Source: Candidatus Amphirhobacter heronislandensis
GTDB lineage: Bacteria; Pseudomonadota; Gammaproteobacteria; Tethybacterales; Tethybacteraceae
NCBI GenBank assembly: GCA_001750625.1
Contig: MEIE01000002.1
Span: 1 to 44,989, forward strand
Direction: 5' to 3'
Length of the DNA: 44,989 nt
This document shows positions 21,109 to 29,657 of this stretch, piece after piece. The notes below the pieces were generated by a model. It did no database searches. It had not been told where the DNA came from and was given only the letters and a program-made list of their open reading frames with translations. The stretch's first letter is position 1, and each line of letters begins with the position of its first letter. A program made the position numbers and the translations under genes.

Positions 21109-22278
21109 ATGGGCCTGAAAATCACGCTGCCGGACGACGACGGCGCCAGGCAGGAATACGCCCTGCGCGGCGAGCCTCTGGCGGTGGTCAAGCGGCCGCC
21201 GGCGAAGAGCCGCATCGCGCTGTCGGCCGCGCACGTCGTCTCCCGGCCGGATTCCGCCGTCCATCCGTCCGAAGGCGGCGCCATCGACTGGGAGGCCACC
21301 ATGGCGTTCCGCCGCCACCTGCTCGAGCAGGGCCTAGGGGTCGCCGAGGCCATGGACACCGCCCAGCGCGGCATGGGCCTGAGCTACGACGGCGCCCGCG
21401 AGCTGATCGAGCGCACCTGCGCCGAGTTCGGTCCCAAGCCGCCCGCGCCGATCTTCGCCGGCTGCGGCACCGATCACCTGGCGGCTGGCAGCGCGCAAAA
21501 CGTCGACGACGTCATCGACGCCTACCTGCTGCAGGCCGAGCAGCTGCAACGCGCCGGCGCGCGGCTGATCCTGATGGCCTCGGCCGAGCTCGCGCGGGTC
21601 GCGCAGGGCCCCGAGGACTACGCCAAGGCCTACGCCGCCGCCCTGGCCGCCTGCGAGCAGCCGGTCATCCTGCACTGGCTCGGCGACATGTTCGATCCGC
21701 GCCTCGCCGGCTACTGGGGCGCCGCCGGCCTCGACGCCGCGGCGGCCAGCTGCCTGGAAATCATCGCGGCGCACGCCGCCAAGGTCGACGGCATCAAGAT
21801 CTCGCTGCTGGACAAGCAGCGCGAGATCGACTTCCGCCGCCGCCTGCCGGATGGCGTGCGGCTGTACACCGGCGACGACTTCAACTACCCCGAGCTCATC
21901 GCCGGCGACGGCGAGCGCCACAGCGACGCGCTGCTCGGCATTTTCGACCCCATCGCGCCGGCGGCGGCCGCCGCGCTCGCGGCCCTCGACGATGGCGACG
22001 AGCAGGAGTTCCGGCGCCTGCTCGACCCGACCGTCGCGCTGTCGCGGCTGATGTTCGAAAAGCCGACCTGGCACTACAAGGCCGGCGTCGTCTTCCTCGC
22101 CTGGCTCAACGGCCACCAGCGGGGCTACGCGATGCTCGGCGGCGTCGAAGGCATGCGCTCGCTGCGCCATCTCGCCGGCCTGTTCCGGCTCGCCGACGGC
22201 TGCGGCCTGCTCGCCGACCCCGAGCTCGCCGTCAGGCGCATGAAACTGCTGCTCGAGACCCGCGGCTTTGGCGCATGA
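21109..22278 (+). CDS. DUF993 family protein (dihydrodipicolinate synthase-like aldolase superfamily)
   Basis: I recognise this as a DUF993 protein: long stretches such as GVAEAMDTAQRGMG, VILHWLGDMFDP and YTGDDFNYPELIAGDG are characteristic. The family is related to Schiff-base aldolases of the DHDPS/NAL type, and the lysine in DGIKISLLD (about 230) is the likely Schiff-base residue. At 389 residues it is full length. Relatives commonly lie with TIM-barrel isomerases and sugar transporters, which suggests cleavage of a keto-sugar acid, but to my knowledge no reaction is firmly established. It overlaps the next gene by 4 bases (ATGA). Confidence 0.85.
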   Translation: MGLKITLPDDDGARQEYALRGEPLAVVKRPPAKSRIALSAAHVVSRPDSAVHPSEGGAIDWEATMAFRRHLLEQGLGVAEAMDTAQRGMGLSYDGARELIERTCAEFGPKPPAPIFAGCGTDHLAAGSAQNVDDVIDAYLLQAEQLQRAGARLILMASAELARVAQGPEDYAKAYAAALAACEQPVILHWLGDMFDPRLAGYWGAAGLDAAAASCLEIIAAHAAKVDGIKISLLDKQREIDFRRRLPDGVRLYTGDDFNYPELIAGDGERHSDALLGIFDPIAPAAAAALAALDDGDEQEFRRLLDPTVALSRLMFEKPTWHYKAGVVFLAWLNGHQRGYAMLGGVEGMRSLRHLAGLFRLADGCGLLADPELAVRRMKLLLETRGFGA

Positions 22279-23885
22279 GCGCGGAGCAGGCCTTCGACTA
22301 CGTCATCGCCGGCGGCGGCACCGCCGGCTGCGTGCTCGCCAACCGCCTCAGCGCCGACCCCGCCTGCCGGGTGCTGCTGCTCGAGGCCGGCGGCGCCGAC
22401 AGCCACTACCTGATCCACATGCCGGTGGGCTTCGCGAAGATGACCGCCGGGCCCTACACCTGGGGCTACCGCAGCGTCCCGCAGCGCCACGGCAACGGCC
22501 GCGAGATCCTGCTGCCGCAGGCGCGCGTCCTCGGCGGCGGCGGCTCCATCAACGCCCTGGTCTTCACCCGCGGCGCGCCGTCGGACTTCGACCGCTGGGA
22601 AGCCGAGCACGGCTGTACCGGCTGGTCCTTCAAGGACGTCCAGCCCTACTTCCTCAAGTGCGAGGACAACGACCGCCTGTCCAAGCCCTGGCACGGCGTC
22701 GGCGGGCCGCTGGGCGTCTCCGACCTGGTCAACCCGCATCCGCTCACCAAGGCCTTCGTCCGCGCCGGCCAGGAGTTCGGCCTGCCCTACAGCGGCGACT
22801 TCAACGGCGCGGCCCAGGAAGGCGTCGGCGTCTACCAGACCACCACCCGCGGCGGCCGGCGCTGCAGCGCGGCGGTCGCCTACCTGCGGCCGGCCCGCAA
22901 GCGGCCGAACCTGACGGTCAAGACCGGCTGCACCGTCCTGCGGCTGCTGGTCGCCAACGGTTCGGCGGGCGGCGTCGAATACGTCCAAAACGGCGGCGCC
23001 CCGCAAAAGGCGCGCGCCGAGGCCGAGACCGTCGTGTGCGCCGGCGCGATCGGCACGCCGCGGCTGTTGATGCTGTCGGGCCTCGGGCCGGCGGACGAGC
23101 TCAAGAAGCTCGGCATCGAGGTCGCCGCCGACCTGCCCGGCGTCGGCGAGAACCTGCACGACCACTGCGACATCGACATCGTCTACGAGCTCAGGCACTC
23201 GAACAGCCTCGACCGCTACAACAAGAAGCACTGGGCGCTGTGGGCGGGCCTGCAGTACGTGCTGTTCAACAGCGGCCCGGTCACCTCGAACGTCGCCGAG
23301 GGCGCGGCCTTCAGCTTCCACCGCGACCGGCCGCGCGGCCCGGCCGCCGACTTCCAGTTCCATTTCCTCCCCGGCGCCGGCGCCGAGGCCGGCGTCCCGC
23401 CCGTGCCCTCGGGCTACGGCTGCACCCTCAACACCTACCAGGTCCAGCCCCGCAGCCGCGGCACGGTCAAGCTGCGCAGCGCCGACCCCAAGGAGCCGCC
23501 GCTGATCGACCCGAACTACCTCGCCGAGGCCGCCGACGTCGAGGCCTCGGTCGAGGCCCTGCAGCAGGCGGTCGCGATCATGGGCCAGCCCTCGCTCGCG
23601 GCCCACGTCAAACAGCCGCATCATCCGCCCAAGGCGCCGGCGACCGCCGCCGAATGCGAGGCCTACATCCGCGCCAACGGCCGGACCTCGTACCACCACT
23701 GCGGCACCTGCCGCATGGGCGGGAGCGACGACGCCCCGCTCGACCCGCAGCTGCGCGTCCGCGGCGTCGGCCGGCTGCGGGTCGCCGACTCCTCGGCGAT
23801 GCCGCAGATCATCTCGTCGAACACCAACGCGACCACCTTCATGATCGCGGAAAAAGCCGCCGACCTGATCGCCGCGGCCTCCTGA
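22275..23885 (+). CDS. GMC-family FAD-dependent alcohol oxidoreductase (first copy)
   Basis: Glucose-methanol-choline enzymes oxidise alcohols or sugar hydroxyls with FAD. The N-terminal dinucleotide motif AGGGTAG (12-18) is followed by the family stretch RVLGGGGSINALVFTRG. The C-terminal active site has HHCGTCRMGG (about 475-484) and SSNTNATT (about 513-520), which supply the catalytic His and Asn. At 536 residues it resembles choline dehydrogenase-like enzymes, but substrate is open. It ends the plus-strand unit, translationally coupled to DUF993. A 20-base palindrome separates it from the convergent ABC ATPase gene. Confidence 0.88.
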   Translation: MSAEQAFDYVIAGGGTAGCVLANRLSADPACRVLLLEAGGADSHYLIHMPVGFAKMTAGPYTWGYRSVPQRHGNGREILLPQARVLGGGGSINALVFTRGAPSDFDRWEAEHGCTGWSFKDVQPYFLKCEDNDRLSKPWHGVGGPLGVSDLVNPHPLTKAFVRAGQEFGLPYSGDFNGAAQEGVGVYQTTTRGGRRCSAAVAYLRPARKRPNLTVKTGCTVLRLLVANGSAGGVEYVQNGGAPQKARAEAETVVCAGAIGTPRLLMLSGLGPADELKKLGIEVAADLPGVGENLHDHCDIDIVYELRHSNSLDRYNKKHWALWAGLQYVLFNSGPVTSNVAEGAAFSFHRDRPRGPAADFQFHFLPGAGAEAGVPPVPSGYGCTLNTYQVQPRSRGTVKLRSADPKEPPLIDPNYLAEAADVEASVEALQQAVAIMGQPSLAAHVKQPHHPPKAPATAAECEAYIRANGRTSYHHCGTCRMGGSDDAPLDPQLRVRGVGRLRVADSSAMPQIISSNTNATTFMIAEKAADLIAAAS

Positions 23886-23886
23886 G

Positions 23887-23906
23887 CGCGCGCCGCGGCG
23901 CGCGCG
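23887..23906. terminator. Palindromic hairpin between two convergent catabolic units
   Basis: A perfect 20-base GC palindrome fills nearly the whole 22-base gap between the stops of the GMC oxidoreductase (plus) and the ABC ATPase (minus). It would fold equally well in both transcripts. There is no T-run, so it could be a shared terminator or mRNA end-stabiliser rather than a classical intrinsic terminator. Confidence 0.5.
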
Positions 23907-23907
23907 G

Positions 23908-24978
23908 CTACTCGATGCGCTTGCCGCTGTCGGGATCGAAGAGCGAGGCCTTCGCCATCTCGCAGGCGAACTCGAAATCCGCCCCCGGCTGGACCTGCGC
24001 GTCGGCGCGCAGCCGCGCGGTGCACTCGCAGTCGCCGATCATCGCCACCGCGTAAGTGTCCGAGCCTGCCGGCTCGATCACGCTCACCTTGCCCTTGAGC
24101 CGCGGCAGGCCCTCGGCCGCGTCGTCCGGCGCCGCGAAGTGCTCGGGCCGCAGGCCGAGCAGCGCCTTGCGTTCGGCTCCGGCCGGCGCGTTCGCCAGCC
24201 GCAGGCGCTGGCCGTCCGCGAGCACCGCGTGGCCGTCCGTGACCGTCACCGGCAGCAGGTTCATCGCCGGCGAGCCCATGAAGGTCGCGACGAAGACGTT
24301 CGCCGGATGGTCGTAGATCTGTTTCGGCGTGCCGAACTGCTGGACGTAGCCGCCGTCCATCACCGCGATCTTGGTCGACAGCGTCATCGCCTCGACCTGG
24401 TCGTGGGTGACGTAGAAGATGGTCGCGCCCAGCCGCTGGTGCAGCTTCTTGATCTCGGTGCGCATCGTCACCCGCAGCTTGGCGTCCAGGTTGGACAGCG
24501 GCTCGTCGAACAAAAAGACGTCCGGTTTGCGCACCAGCGCCCGGCCCATCGCGACCCGCTGGCGCTGGCCGCCGGACAGCTGGCTCGGGCGGCGGTCGAG
24601 CAGCTGGCCGATCTGCAGCAGCTCGGCGACCTCGCGCATGCGCTTGTCGCGCTCGGGCTTGGGCACCTTGTGCATCTCGAGCCCGAAGGTGATGTTCTGG
24701 GCCACCGTCATGTTCGGGTACAGCGCGTAGGACTGGAAGACCATCGCGATGTTGCGCTGCGAGGGATGGACGTCGTTCATCACCCGCTCCTTGATCGCGA
24801 TCTCGCCGGAGCTGACCTGCTCGAGCCCGGCGACCATGTTCAACAGCGTGGTCTTGCCGCAGCCCGACGGCCCGACCAGCACGAGGAAGTCGCCGTCCTC
24901 GACCTCAAGGTCCACCCGGTGCAGCACGTCGGTCGCGCCAAATGACTTGGTCACGCCCCTGATTTCGAGAAAAGCCAT
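23908..24978 (-). CDS. Sugar ABC transporter ATP-binding protein (MalK/UgpC/GtsD type)
   Basis: This cytoplasmic ATPase drives the sugar importer encoded by the preceding genes. It has Walker A GPSGCGKT (36-43), signature LSGGQRQRVAMGRAL (about 134-148), Walker B DVFLFDEP, the D-loop SNLDAKLR, and a C-terminal regulatory TOBE region (about 245-356). It lies 19 bases after the permease gene, last in the order binding protein, permease, permease, ATPase. That is the order of Pseudomonas gtsABCD. No outer-membrane porin gene follows, unlike in Pseudomonas. Confidence 0.92.
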   Translation of the reverse strand: MAFLEIRGVTKSFGATDVLHRVDLEVEDGDFLVLVGPSGCGKTTLLNMVAGLEQVSSGEIAIKERVMNDVHPSQRNIAMVFQSYALYPNMTVAQNITFGLEMHKVPKPERDKRMREVAELLQIGQLLDRRPSQLSGGQRQRVAMGRALVRKPDVFLFDEPLSNLDAKLRVTMRTEIKKLHQRLGATIFYVTHDQVEAMTLSTKIAVMDGGYVQQFGTPKQIYDHPANVFVATFMGSPAMNLLPVTVTDGHAVLADGQRLRLANAPAGAERKALLGLRPEHFAAPDDAAEGLPRLKGKVSVIEPAGSDTYAVAMIGDCECTARLRADAQVQPGADFEFACEMAKASLFDPDSGKRIE

Positions 24979-24997
24979 CGTCGTGTCCTCCTTGTCC

Positions 24998-25852
24998 CTA
25001 GCCCTTGACCGATCCCGCCATCAGGCCGCGGACGAAATAGCGTCCGGCGACCACGTAGACCAGCATCGTCGGCAGCGCCGCCATGATCGCGCCGGCGAAA
25101 TGCACGTTGTACTCCTTGACCCCGGTCGAGCTCTGGACCAGGTTGTTCAGCGCCACCGTCATCGGCTGGCTGTCGATGTCGCCGAAGGAGGCGCCGAACA
25201 GAAAATCGTTCCAGATGTTGGTGAACTGCCAGATCACCGACACCACCGTGATCGGCCCCGACGACGGCAGCATCACCCGCCAGAAAATCTGCCAGAAGCC
25301 CGCGCCGTCGATCTGCGCCGCGCGCACCAGCTCGGTCGGGAAGGCGCTGTAGTAGTTGCGGTAGTACAGCGTCGTGAAGCCGACGCCGTAGACGATGTGC
25401 ACCAGCGCGAGGCCGCCGGTCGTGCCCGCGAGCCCGGTGAGGCCTAAAAGCCGCGCCATCGGAATCAGCACGATCTGGAACGGAATGAAGCAGGAGAACA
25501 GCATCAGCCCGAACAGCAGGGTGTCGTAGCGGAAGCGCCACTTGGTCAGCACGTAGCCGTTGAGCGCCCCCAGCAGCGTCGAGATCGCCACCGCCGGGAC
25601 CACCATCTTGATCGAGTTCCAGAAATACGGCCGCAGGCCGGAAGGATCGACTCCGATCTGCGCCGTGCTCCAGGCCGACAGCCAGGGCGCCAGCGTCCAT
25701 TCCTGCGGCAGCGCCACCATGTTGCCGCCGGTGATCTCCGCCAGCGGCTTGAGCGAGTTCGTCACCATCACGAACAGCGGCATCAGGTAGTACAGCGCGA
25801 ACAGCCCCAGCGTGCCGTAGATGAGGATCCGGGACGGCCGCGGCGCGGTCAC
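24998..25852 (-). CDS. Sugar ABC transporter permease (MalG/GtsC type)
   Basis: This inner-membrane permease has about six membrane segments over 284 residues. The cytoplasmic EAA loop reads ELVRAAQIDGAGFWQIFWRV, the contact site for the ATPase. The first membrane segment follows the short N-terminus VTAPRPSRILIYG. The start is a GTG that overlaps the stop of the preceding permease (GTGA), so the two are coupled. A longer in-frame reading upstream runs antisense-like through the other permease and is not real. It is most like the C subunit of glucose/mannose importers. Confidence 0.92.
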   Translation of the reverse strand: MTAPRPSRILIYGTLGLFALYYLMPLFVMVTNSLKPLAEITGGNMVALPQEWTLAPWLSAWSTAQIGVDPSGLRPYFWNSIKMVVPAVAISTLLGALNGYVLTKWRFRYDTLLFGLMLFSCFIPFQIVLIPMARLLGLTGLAGTTGGLALVHIVYGVGFTTLYYRNYYSAFPTELVRAAQIDGAGFWQIFWRVMLPSSGPITVVSVIWQFTNIWNDFLFGASFGDIDSQPMTVALNNLVQSSTGVKEYNVHFAGAIMAALPTMLVYVVAGRYFVRGLMAGSVKG

Positions 25853-26727
25853 TGCTTCTTCTCCCGCAGTTCGGAGTACAGGTACGGCACCATGATCGCC
25901 GCCACCGTCGCCAGCATGATGGTCGCCGAGGCCGCGCCAATCCCCATCTGGTTGCGCGTGAAGGTGTACGAGTACATGAAGGTCGCCGGCAGCTCGGTCG
26001 CCCGCCCCGGCCCGCCGCCGGTGAGCGCGATGACGAGGTCGTAGGACTTGATCGCCAGGTGGCTGAGGATGACCACCGCCGACAGCATCGCCGGCCGCAG
26101 CTGCGGCAGGATGACCCGCCGGTACATGCTGAAGGCCGAGGCCCCGTCGATCTGCGCCGCGCGCATGATCTCGCCGTCGATGCCGCGCAGCCCAGCTAAA
26201 AACATCGCCATCACGAAGCCCGACGACTGCCAGACCGCCGCGATCACCACCGTGTAGATGGCGTAGTCGCGGTCCTTGATCCATTTGAACTCGAAATCCA
26301 CGAAGCCCCAGGCGTGCATGGTGTGCTCGATGCCGATGCCCGGGTCCATGATCCATTTCCAGGCGGTGCCGGTGACGATGAACGACAGCGCCATCGGATA
26401 CAGGTAAATCGGCCGCAGCACGCCCTCGCCGCGGATGCGCTGGTCGAGGAAAATCGCGAGCATCAGGCCCATCGCCATGCAGATCGCGATGTACAAGAAG
26501 GCGAAGACCACGAGGTTGGTGACCGCGGTCCGCCAGTGCGACAGCTTGAACAGCTTGACGTAGTTCTCCATGCCCACCCAGCCGAAGGACGGCAGGATGC
26601 GGCTGTCCGTCAAGGACAGGTAGAAGGTGAAGATGATGAAGCCGTAGACGCAGACGGCGACCAGCGCCACCGACGGCGACAGCACCAGCTTCGGCAGCAG
26701 CTCCTGCAGCCGCGCGCGCGTCATCAT
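25849..26727 (-). CDS. Sugar ABC transporter permease (MalF/GtsB type)
   Basis: This is the first permease of the importer, about 292 residues with six membrane segments. Conserved GtsB-like stretches are LVLSPSVALVAVCVYGF near the N-terminus and IYLYPMALSFIVTGTAWKW in the middle. The EAA loop is EIMRAAQIDGASAFSMYRRV. The double ATG at 26727/26724 is preferred. A TTG at 26754 would begin inside the T-run of the terminator-like hairpin. Spacing from the putative ribosome binding site (GGGAGG) is long, so the exact start is uncertain. It lies 97 bases after the binding-protein gene. Confidence 0.88.
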   Translation of the reverse strand: MMTRARLQELLPKLVLSPSVALVAVCVYGFIIFTFYLSLTDSRILPSFGWVGMENYVKLFKLSHWRTAVTNLVVFAFLYIAICMAMGLMLAIFLDQRIRGEGVLRPIYLYPMALSFIVTGTAWKWIMDPGIGIEHTMHAWGFVDFEFKWIKDRDYAIYTVVIAAVWQSSGFVMAMFLAGLRGIDGEIMRAAQIDGASAFSMYRRVILPQLRPAMLSAVVILSHLAIKSYDLVIALTGGGPGRATELPATFMYSYTFTRNQMGIGAASATIMLATVAAIMVPYLYSELREKKQ

Positions 26728-26752
26728 CGCAGCGGGCCGGCCTCCCGGCCCC

Positions 26753-26795
26753 AAAGAAAAAAGGCGCGCTCCGCTTTCATGTCGCGGAGCGCGCC
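26753..26795 (-). terminator. Terminator-like hairpin between the binding-protein and permease genes
   Basis: On the minus strand a perfect 12-bp stem (arms 26784-26795 and 26763-26774, 9-base loop) is followed by TTTTTTCTTT. It lies just after the binding-protein stop. A second short hairpin (CGGGCC/GGCCCG, 26799-26817) precedes it. Such elements let the binding protein be made in excess over the permeases. Confidence 0.8.
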
Positions 26796-26824
26796 CGTCG
26801 GGCCCTTGCGAGGCCCGGGGTTGC

Positions 26825-28072
26825 TTACCTGGCTACTTCGACGGCAGTGACGATTTCCTGCACCGCGGTCGCGGCGTCGTACTCGCCATTGAAGTGGGCC
26901 GTGATCACGTCGTACATCGCGTTCTTGACCGCCGCCGGGTTGGCGTGGCCGTGAGCCATCGAGCCGACCATGTTGCCGCTGGAGGCGGCAGCCGCCAGCT
27001 CACGCATGCCCTTCTTGCCACAGTCGTCGAAGTCCGTGTCAGGCACGTCGGTGCGCGCCGGGACGGAGCCCTTGACGACGTTGAAGGCCGACTGGAACTT
27101 CGGCGACATGACCGCCGAGGCCATTACGACCTGCTCTTCAGCCGCTTGGCCCGTGACCTTGAACATCGCGAACTGGTCCGAGTTGAAGGACACCGAGCCG
27201 CCCGAGCCGGGGACCCGGAAGCACAGGAAGTCGCTGCCCGGGGTCTTGCCCGCGTTCAGGAACTCGCCCTTGGCCCAGTCGCCCATGATCTGGAAGGCCG
27301 CTTCGCCGTTGATGACCATCGCCGAAGCCAGGTTCCAGTCCCGGCCGGAGAAGTTCTCGTCGACGTAGCCGCGCAGGACTTCCATCCGCTTGAAGGTCTC
27401 GAGCATCTCGCTGCCGCCGAGGGCGGCGGGGTCGAGCTGCACGATGGCCCGCTTGTACCAGGCGGGGCCGCCGGCCGACAGCGCGACGCCATCGAAGATG
27501 GTCGCGTCCTGCCAGGCCTGGCCGCCGTGGGCCAGCGCGATCTTGCCCGAAGCCTTGACTTTCTCAAGCGCGGCGACGAACTCGTTCCAGTTTTTCGGCT
27601 CGCTGACGCCCACGCTGTCGAGGACCGCCTTGTTGGCCCAGACCCAGTTGGTCGTGTGGACGTTGACCGGCGCGCTGATCCATTGGCCGTCATGCTTGGC
27701 GAACTGCTGCAGCGCGGCGGGAACCACTTCGTCCCAGCCTTCCTGAGCGGCCAGGTCGTTCAGGTTCGCCAACGCGCCCTGCTCGGCCCAGTCGAGGATG
27801 TCGAAGCCCAGCATCTGGACCGCGGTCGGAGCGTTGCCCGCGGTGACCCGGGCGCGCAGGACGGTCATCGCCTGCTCCCCGCCGCCGCCGGCTACCGGCA
27901 TGTCGAGCCAGCCGATGCCCTTGGACTCGAGGTCCTGCTTGAGGACGTTGAGCGCGGCGGCTTCGCCGCCGGACGTCCACCAGTGCAGCACTTCGACGTC
28001 AGCGGTGGCGCTGGTCGCCGCGCACGCCATGGCCAGGGCCACCGCGCGCTTGATGGTTTTGTTCGCTTTCAT
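26825..28072 (-). CDS. Periplasmic sugar-binding protein of an ABC importer (GtsA-like)
   Basis: This protein captures the substrate in the periplasm. A clear signal peptide covers residues 1-24 ([20 protein letters not shown], then ATA), with cleavage before [13 protein letters not shown]. That mature start, with the Gly-rich [17 protein letters not shown] and the stretch [17 protein letters not shown], closely resembles glucose/mannose-binding GtsA proteins. Length is 415 residues. The ATG at 28072 was chosen because GGAG lies 7 bases before it; the ATG two codons upstream is too close. The transported compound is probably a hexose or related molecule, by family resemblance only. Confidence 0.9.
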   Translation of the reverse strand: MKANKTIKRAVALAMACAATSATADVEVLHWWTSGGEAAALNVLKQDLESKGIGWLDMPVAGGGGEQAMTVLRARVTAGNAPTAVQMLGFDILDWAEQGALANLNDLAAQEGWDEVVPAALQQFAKHDGQWISAPVNVHTTNWVWANKAVLDSVGVSEPKNWNEFVAALEKVKASGKIALAHGGQAWQDATIFDGVALSAGGPAWYKRAIVQLDPAALGGSEMLETFKRMEVLRGYVDENFSGRDWNLASAMVINGEAAFQIMGDWAKGEFLNAGKTPGSDFLCFRVPGSGGSVSFNSDQFAMFKVTGQAAEEQVVMASAVMSPKFQSAFNVVKGSVPARTDVPDTDFDDCGKKGMRELAAAASSGNMVGSMAHGHANPAAVKNAMYDVITAHFNGEYDAATAVQEIVTAVEVAR

Positions 28073-28114
28073 TGGCATTCTCCTCTGATTGATGCTCCTT
28101 GAAGTCAAGCCCGT

Positions 28115-28120
28115 ATTCTA
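28115..28120 (-). promoter_or_regulatory. Candidate -10 box for the binding-protein gene
   Basis: TGC-TAGAAT, extended -10 form, lies on the minus strand in the 72-base gap between the CoA-transferase stop and the binding-protein ATG (42 bases before the ATG). It would allow the importer to be made independently of the upstream GMC and CoA-transferase genes. Confidence 0.45.
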
Positions 28121-28144
28121 GCAGAGAAACCGCGATTTCAGGCT

Positions 28145-29656
28145 TTACAGGCCCAGGCCGGGCGCCAGGGCGGGGGCGAAGCCCATGCGGTCGAGGACGT
28201 CGCGGCGCGGATCGGCTCCGGGGGCGACCTCCTCGAGGCGGACGCCGTCCGGCTGCAGCGAGAACACCGCCCGCTCGGTGACGTAAACCACCTGCTGGCC
28301 GTCGCGGCGGGCGCGCTCGCCGCTGAAGGTGATGTGGCGGACCTTCTCGACCACCTTGGGGACCTCGCCGTAGGCCTCGATCGCCAGGCGGCCGTCCGGC
28401 CCGGCGCCGGCGCGGAAGCCCTTGGCCTCGAAGGTGCCGCAGAAGACCACCTTGCGCGCCCGCTGGGTGATCTCGACGAAGCCGCCGGGGCCGACGACGT
28501 GTTTGCCCAGCCACGAGACGTTGACGTTGCCGGCCGCGTCCATCTCGCCCATGCCCAAAAAGGCGATGTCCGGCCCGCCGCCGCTGTAGTAGTCGAACTG
28601 GTCGGGCGAGCTGACCTGCGCCTGGGCGTGGCGCCCGGCGCCGAAGACCCGGCCGCCCAGCATCTCGGCGTTGTGCCAGCCCTGCTCCACCGAGGTCCAG
28701 CCCAGGTCGATGCCGAGCTCGGCGGCGGCCGCCGGGACGCCGTCGGGCATGCCGAAGCCGAAGTTCACCGACATGCCAGGGGCAAGCTCGCGCGCCGCCC
28801 GCCGCGCGATCAGGCCGCGGACGCCGGCGGGGACCTCGAGGCTTGGCGGCGCGTCCGGCGGCGGCGCCTCGCCGCTGACCGCCGGATCGTAGTCGTGCTC
28901 GCAGGTCTGCTTCTGGCCAGGCGCGATGACCACCCCCTCGAGCAGCACGCCGGGGACCCGCGCGAGCCGCGCCGGCCGCACCGGGGCGTCGCGGCGCTCG
29001 GCGACCTGGGCGAAGGCCATGCCGCCGCTGTTGCGGGCTGCGAGCGCGCAGACGTAGTTGTCGATGTCGGCGGCCTCGCGCTCGCAGGACAGGTTGCCGT
29101 GCGGGTCGGCCCAGGTCGCGCGCAGCAGGCTGACGTCGATCGGCCGCGGCAGGTAGCGCAGATAGTCCTTGCCGTCCAGCTTGATCTTCTCGACGATGTC
29201 GGCCTTGGCCTTGGCGTTGACGCGGCCGCCGCCGTTGGCCGGATCGGCGAAGGTGCCAAGGCCGATCGGCGTCACCAGGCCCGGACGGCCGGCGCCGATC
29301 TCGCGGTACAGGTGCATGATCGCGCCCGCCGGCAGCGTGTAGGCCGCGAACTCCTCGGCCGCCGCCATGCCCTGCAGTTCGGGCGACCAGCTCCAGTGGC
29401 CGCCGATCAGGCAGGCCAGCATGCCTTCGCGGGCGAGCCGCGCCAGGCCGCTGCCCTCGCCGTCGCCGATGCCCAGCGCGTGCATGACCGTCAGGTCCCG
29501 CGGATGGCCTTCCTTGGCGAAGCGTTCGGCCAGGGCCTTGATGAGCTCGTCGGGCTCGAGGACGCCGCCGCCGGAGCCCGACAGCGCGATGGTCGCGCCG
29601 TCCGGGATCCGGGCCGCGGCCTCGGCGGCCGTCAGGGTCGGGACCAGGCGCGGCAT
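28145..29656 (-). CDS. Family I CoA-transferase (acetate/3-oxoacid CoA-transferase-like, fused subunits)
   Basis: The enzyme moves CoA between carboxylic acids. The 503 residues combine both halves: an N-terminal alpha-like domain (PDGATIALSGSGGG at about 18-31) and a C-terminal beta-like domain. SVEQGWHNAEM at about 325 probably holds the catalytic glutamate. It resembles single-chain YdiF-type enzymes rather than two-gene AtoDA. It starts one base after the GMC stop, so the two are co-transcribed. In context it would activate an acid made by the oxidoreductases, but donor and acceptor acids are unknown. Confidence 0.85.
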   Translation of the reverse strand: MPRLVPTLTAAEAAARIPDGATIALSGSGGGVLEPDELIKALAERFAKEGHPRDLTVMHALGIGDGEGSGLARLAREGMLACLIGGHWSWSPELQGMAAAEEFAAYTLPAGAIMHLYREIGAGRPGLVTPIGLGTFADPANGGGRVNAKAKADIVEKIKLDGKDYLRYLPRPIDVSLLRATWADPHGNLSCEREAADIDNYVCALAARNSGGMAFAQVAERRDAPVRPARLARVPGVLLEGVVIAPGQKQTCEHDYDPAVSGEAPPPDAPPSLEVPAGVRGLIARRAARELAPGMSVNFGFGMPDGVPAAAAELGIDLGWTSVEQGWHNAEMLGGRVFGAGRHAQAQVSSPDQFDYYSGGGPDIAFLGMGEMDAAGNVNVSWLGKHVVGPGGFVEITQRARKVVFCGTFEAKGFRAGAGPDGRLAIEAYGEVPKVVEKVRHITFSGERARRDGQQVVYVTERAVFSLQPDGVRLEEVAPGADPRRDVLDRMGFAPALAPGLGL

Positions 29657-29657
29657 C

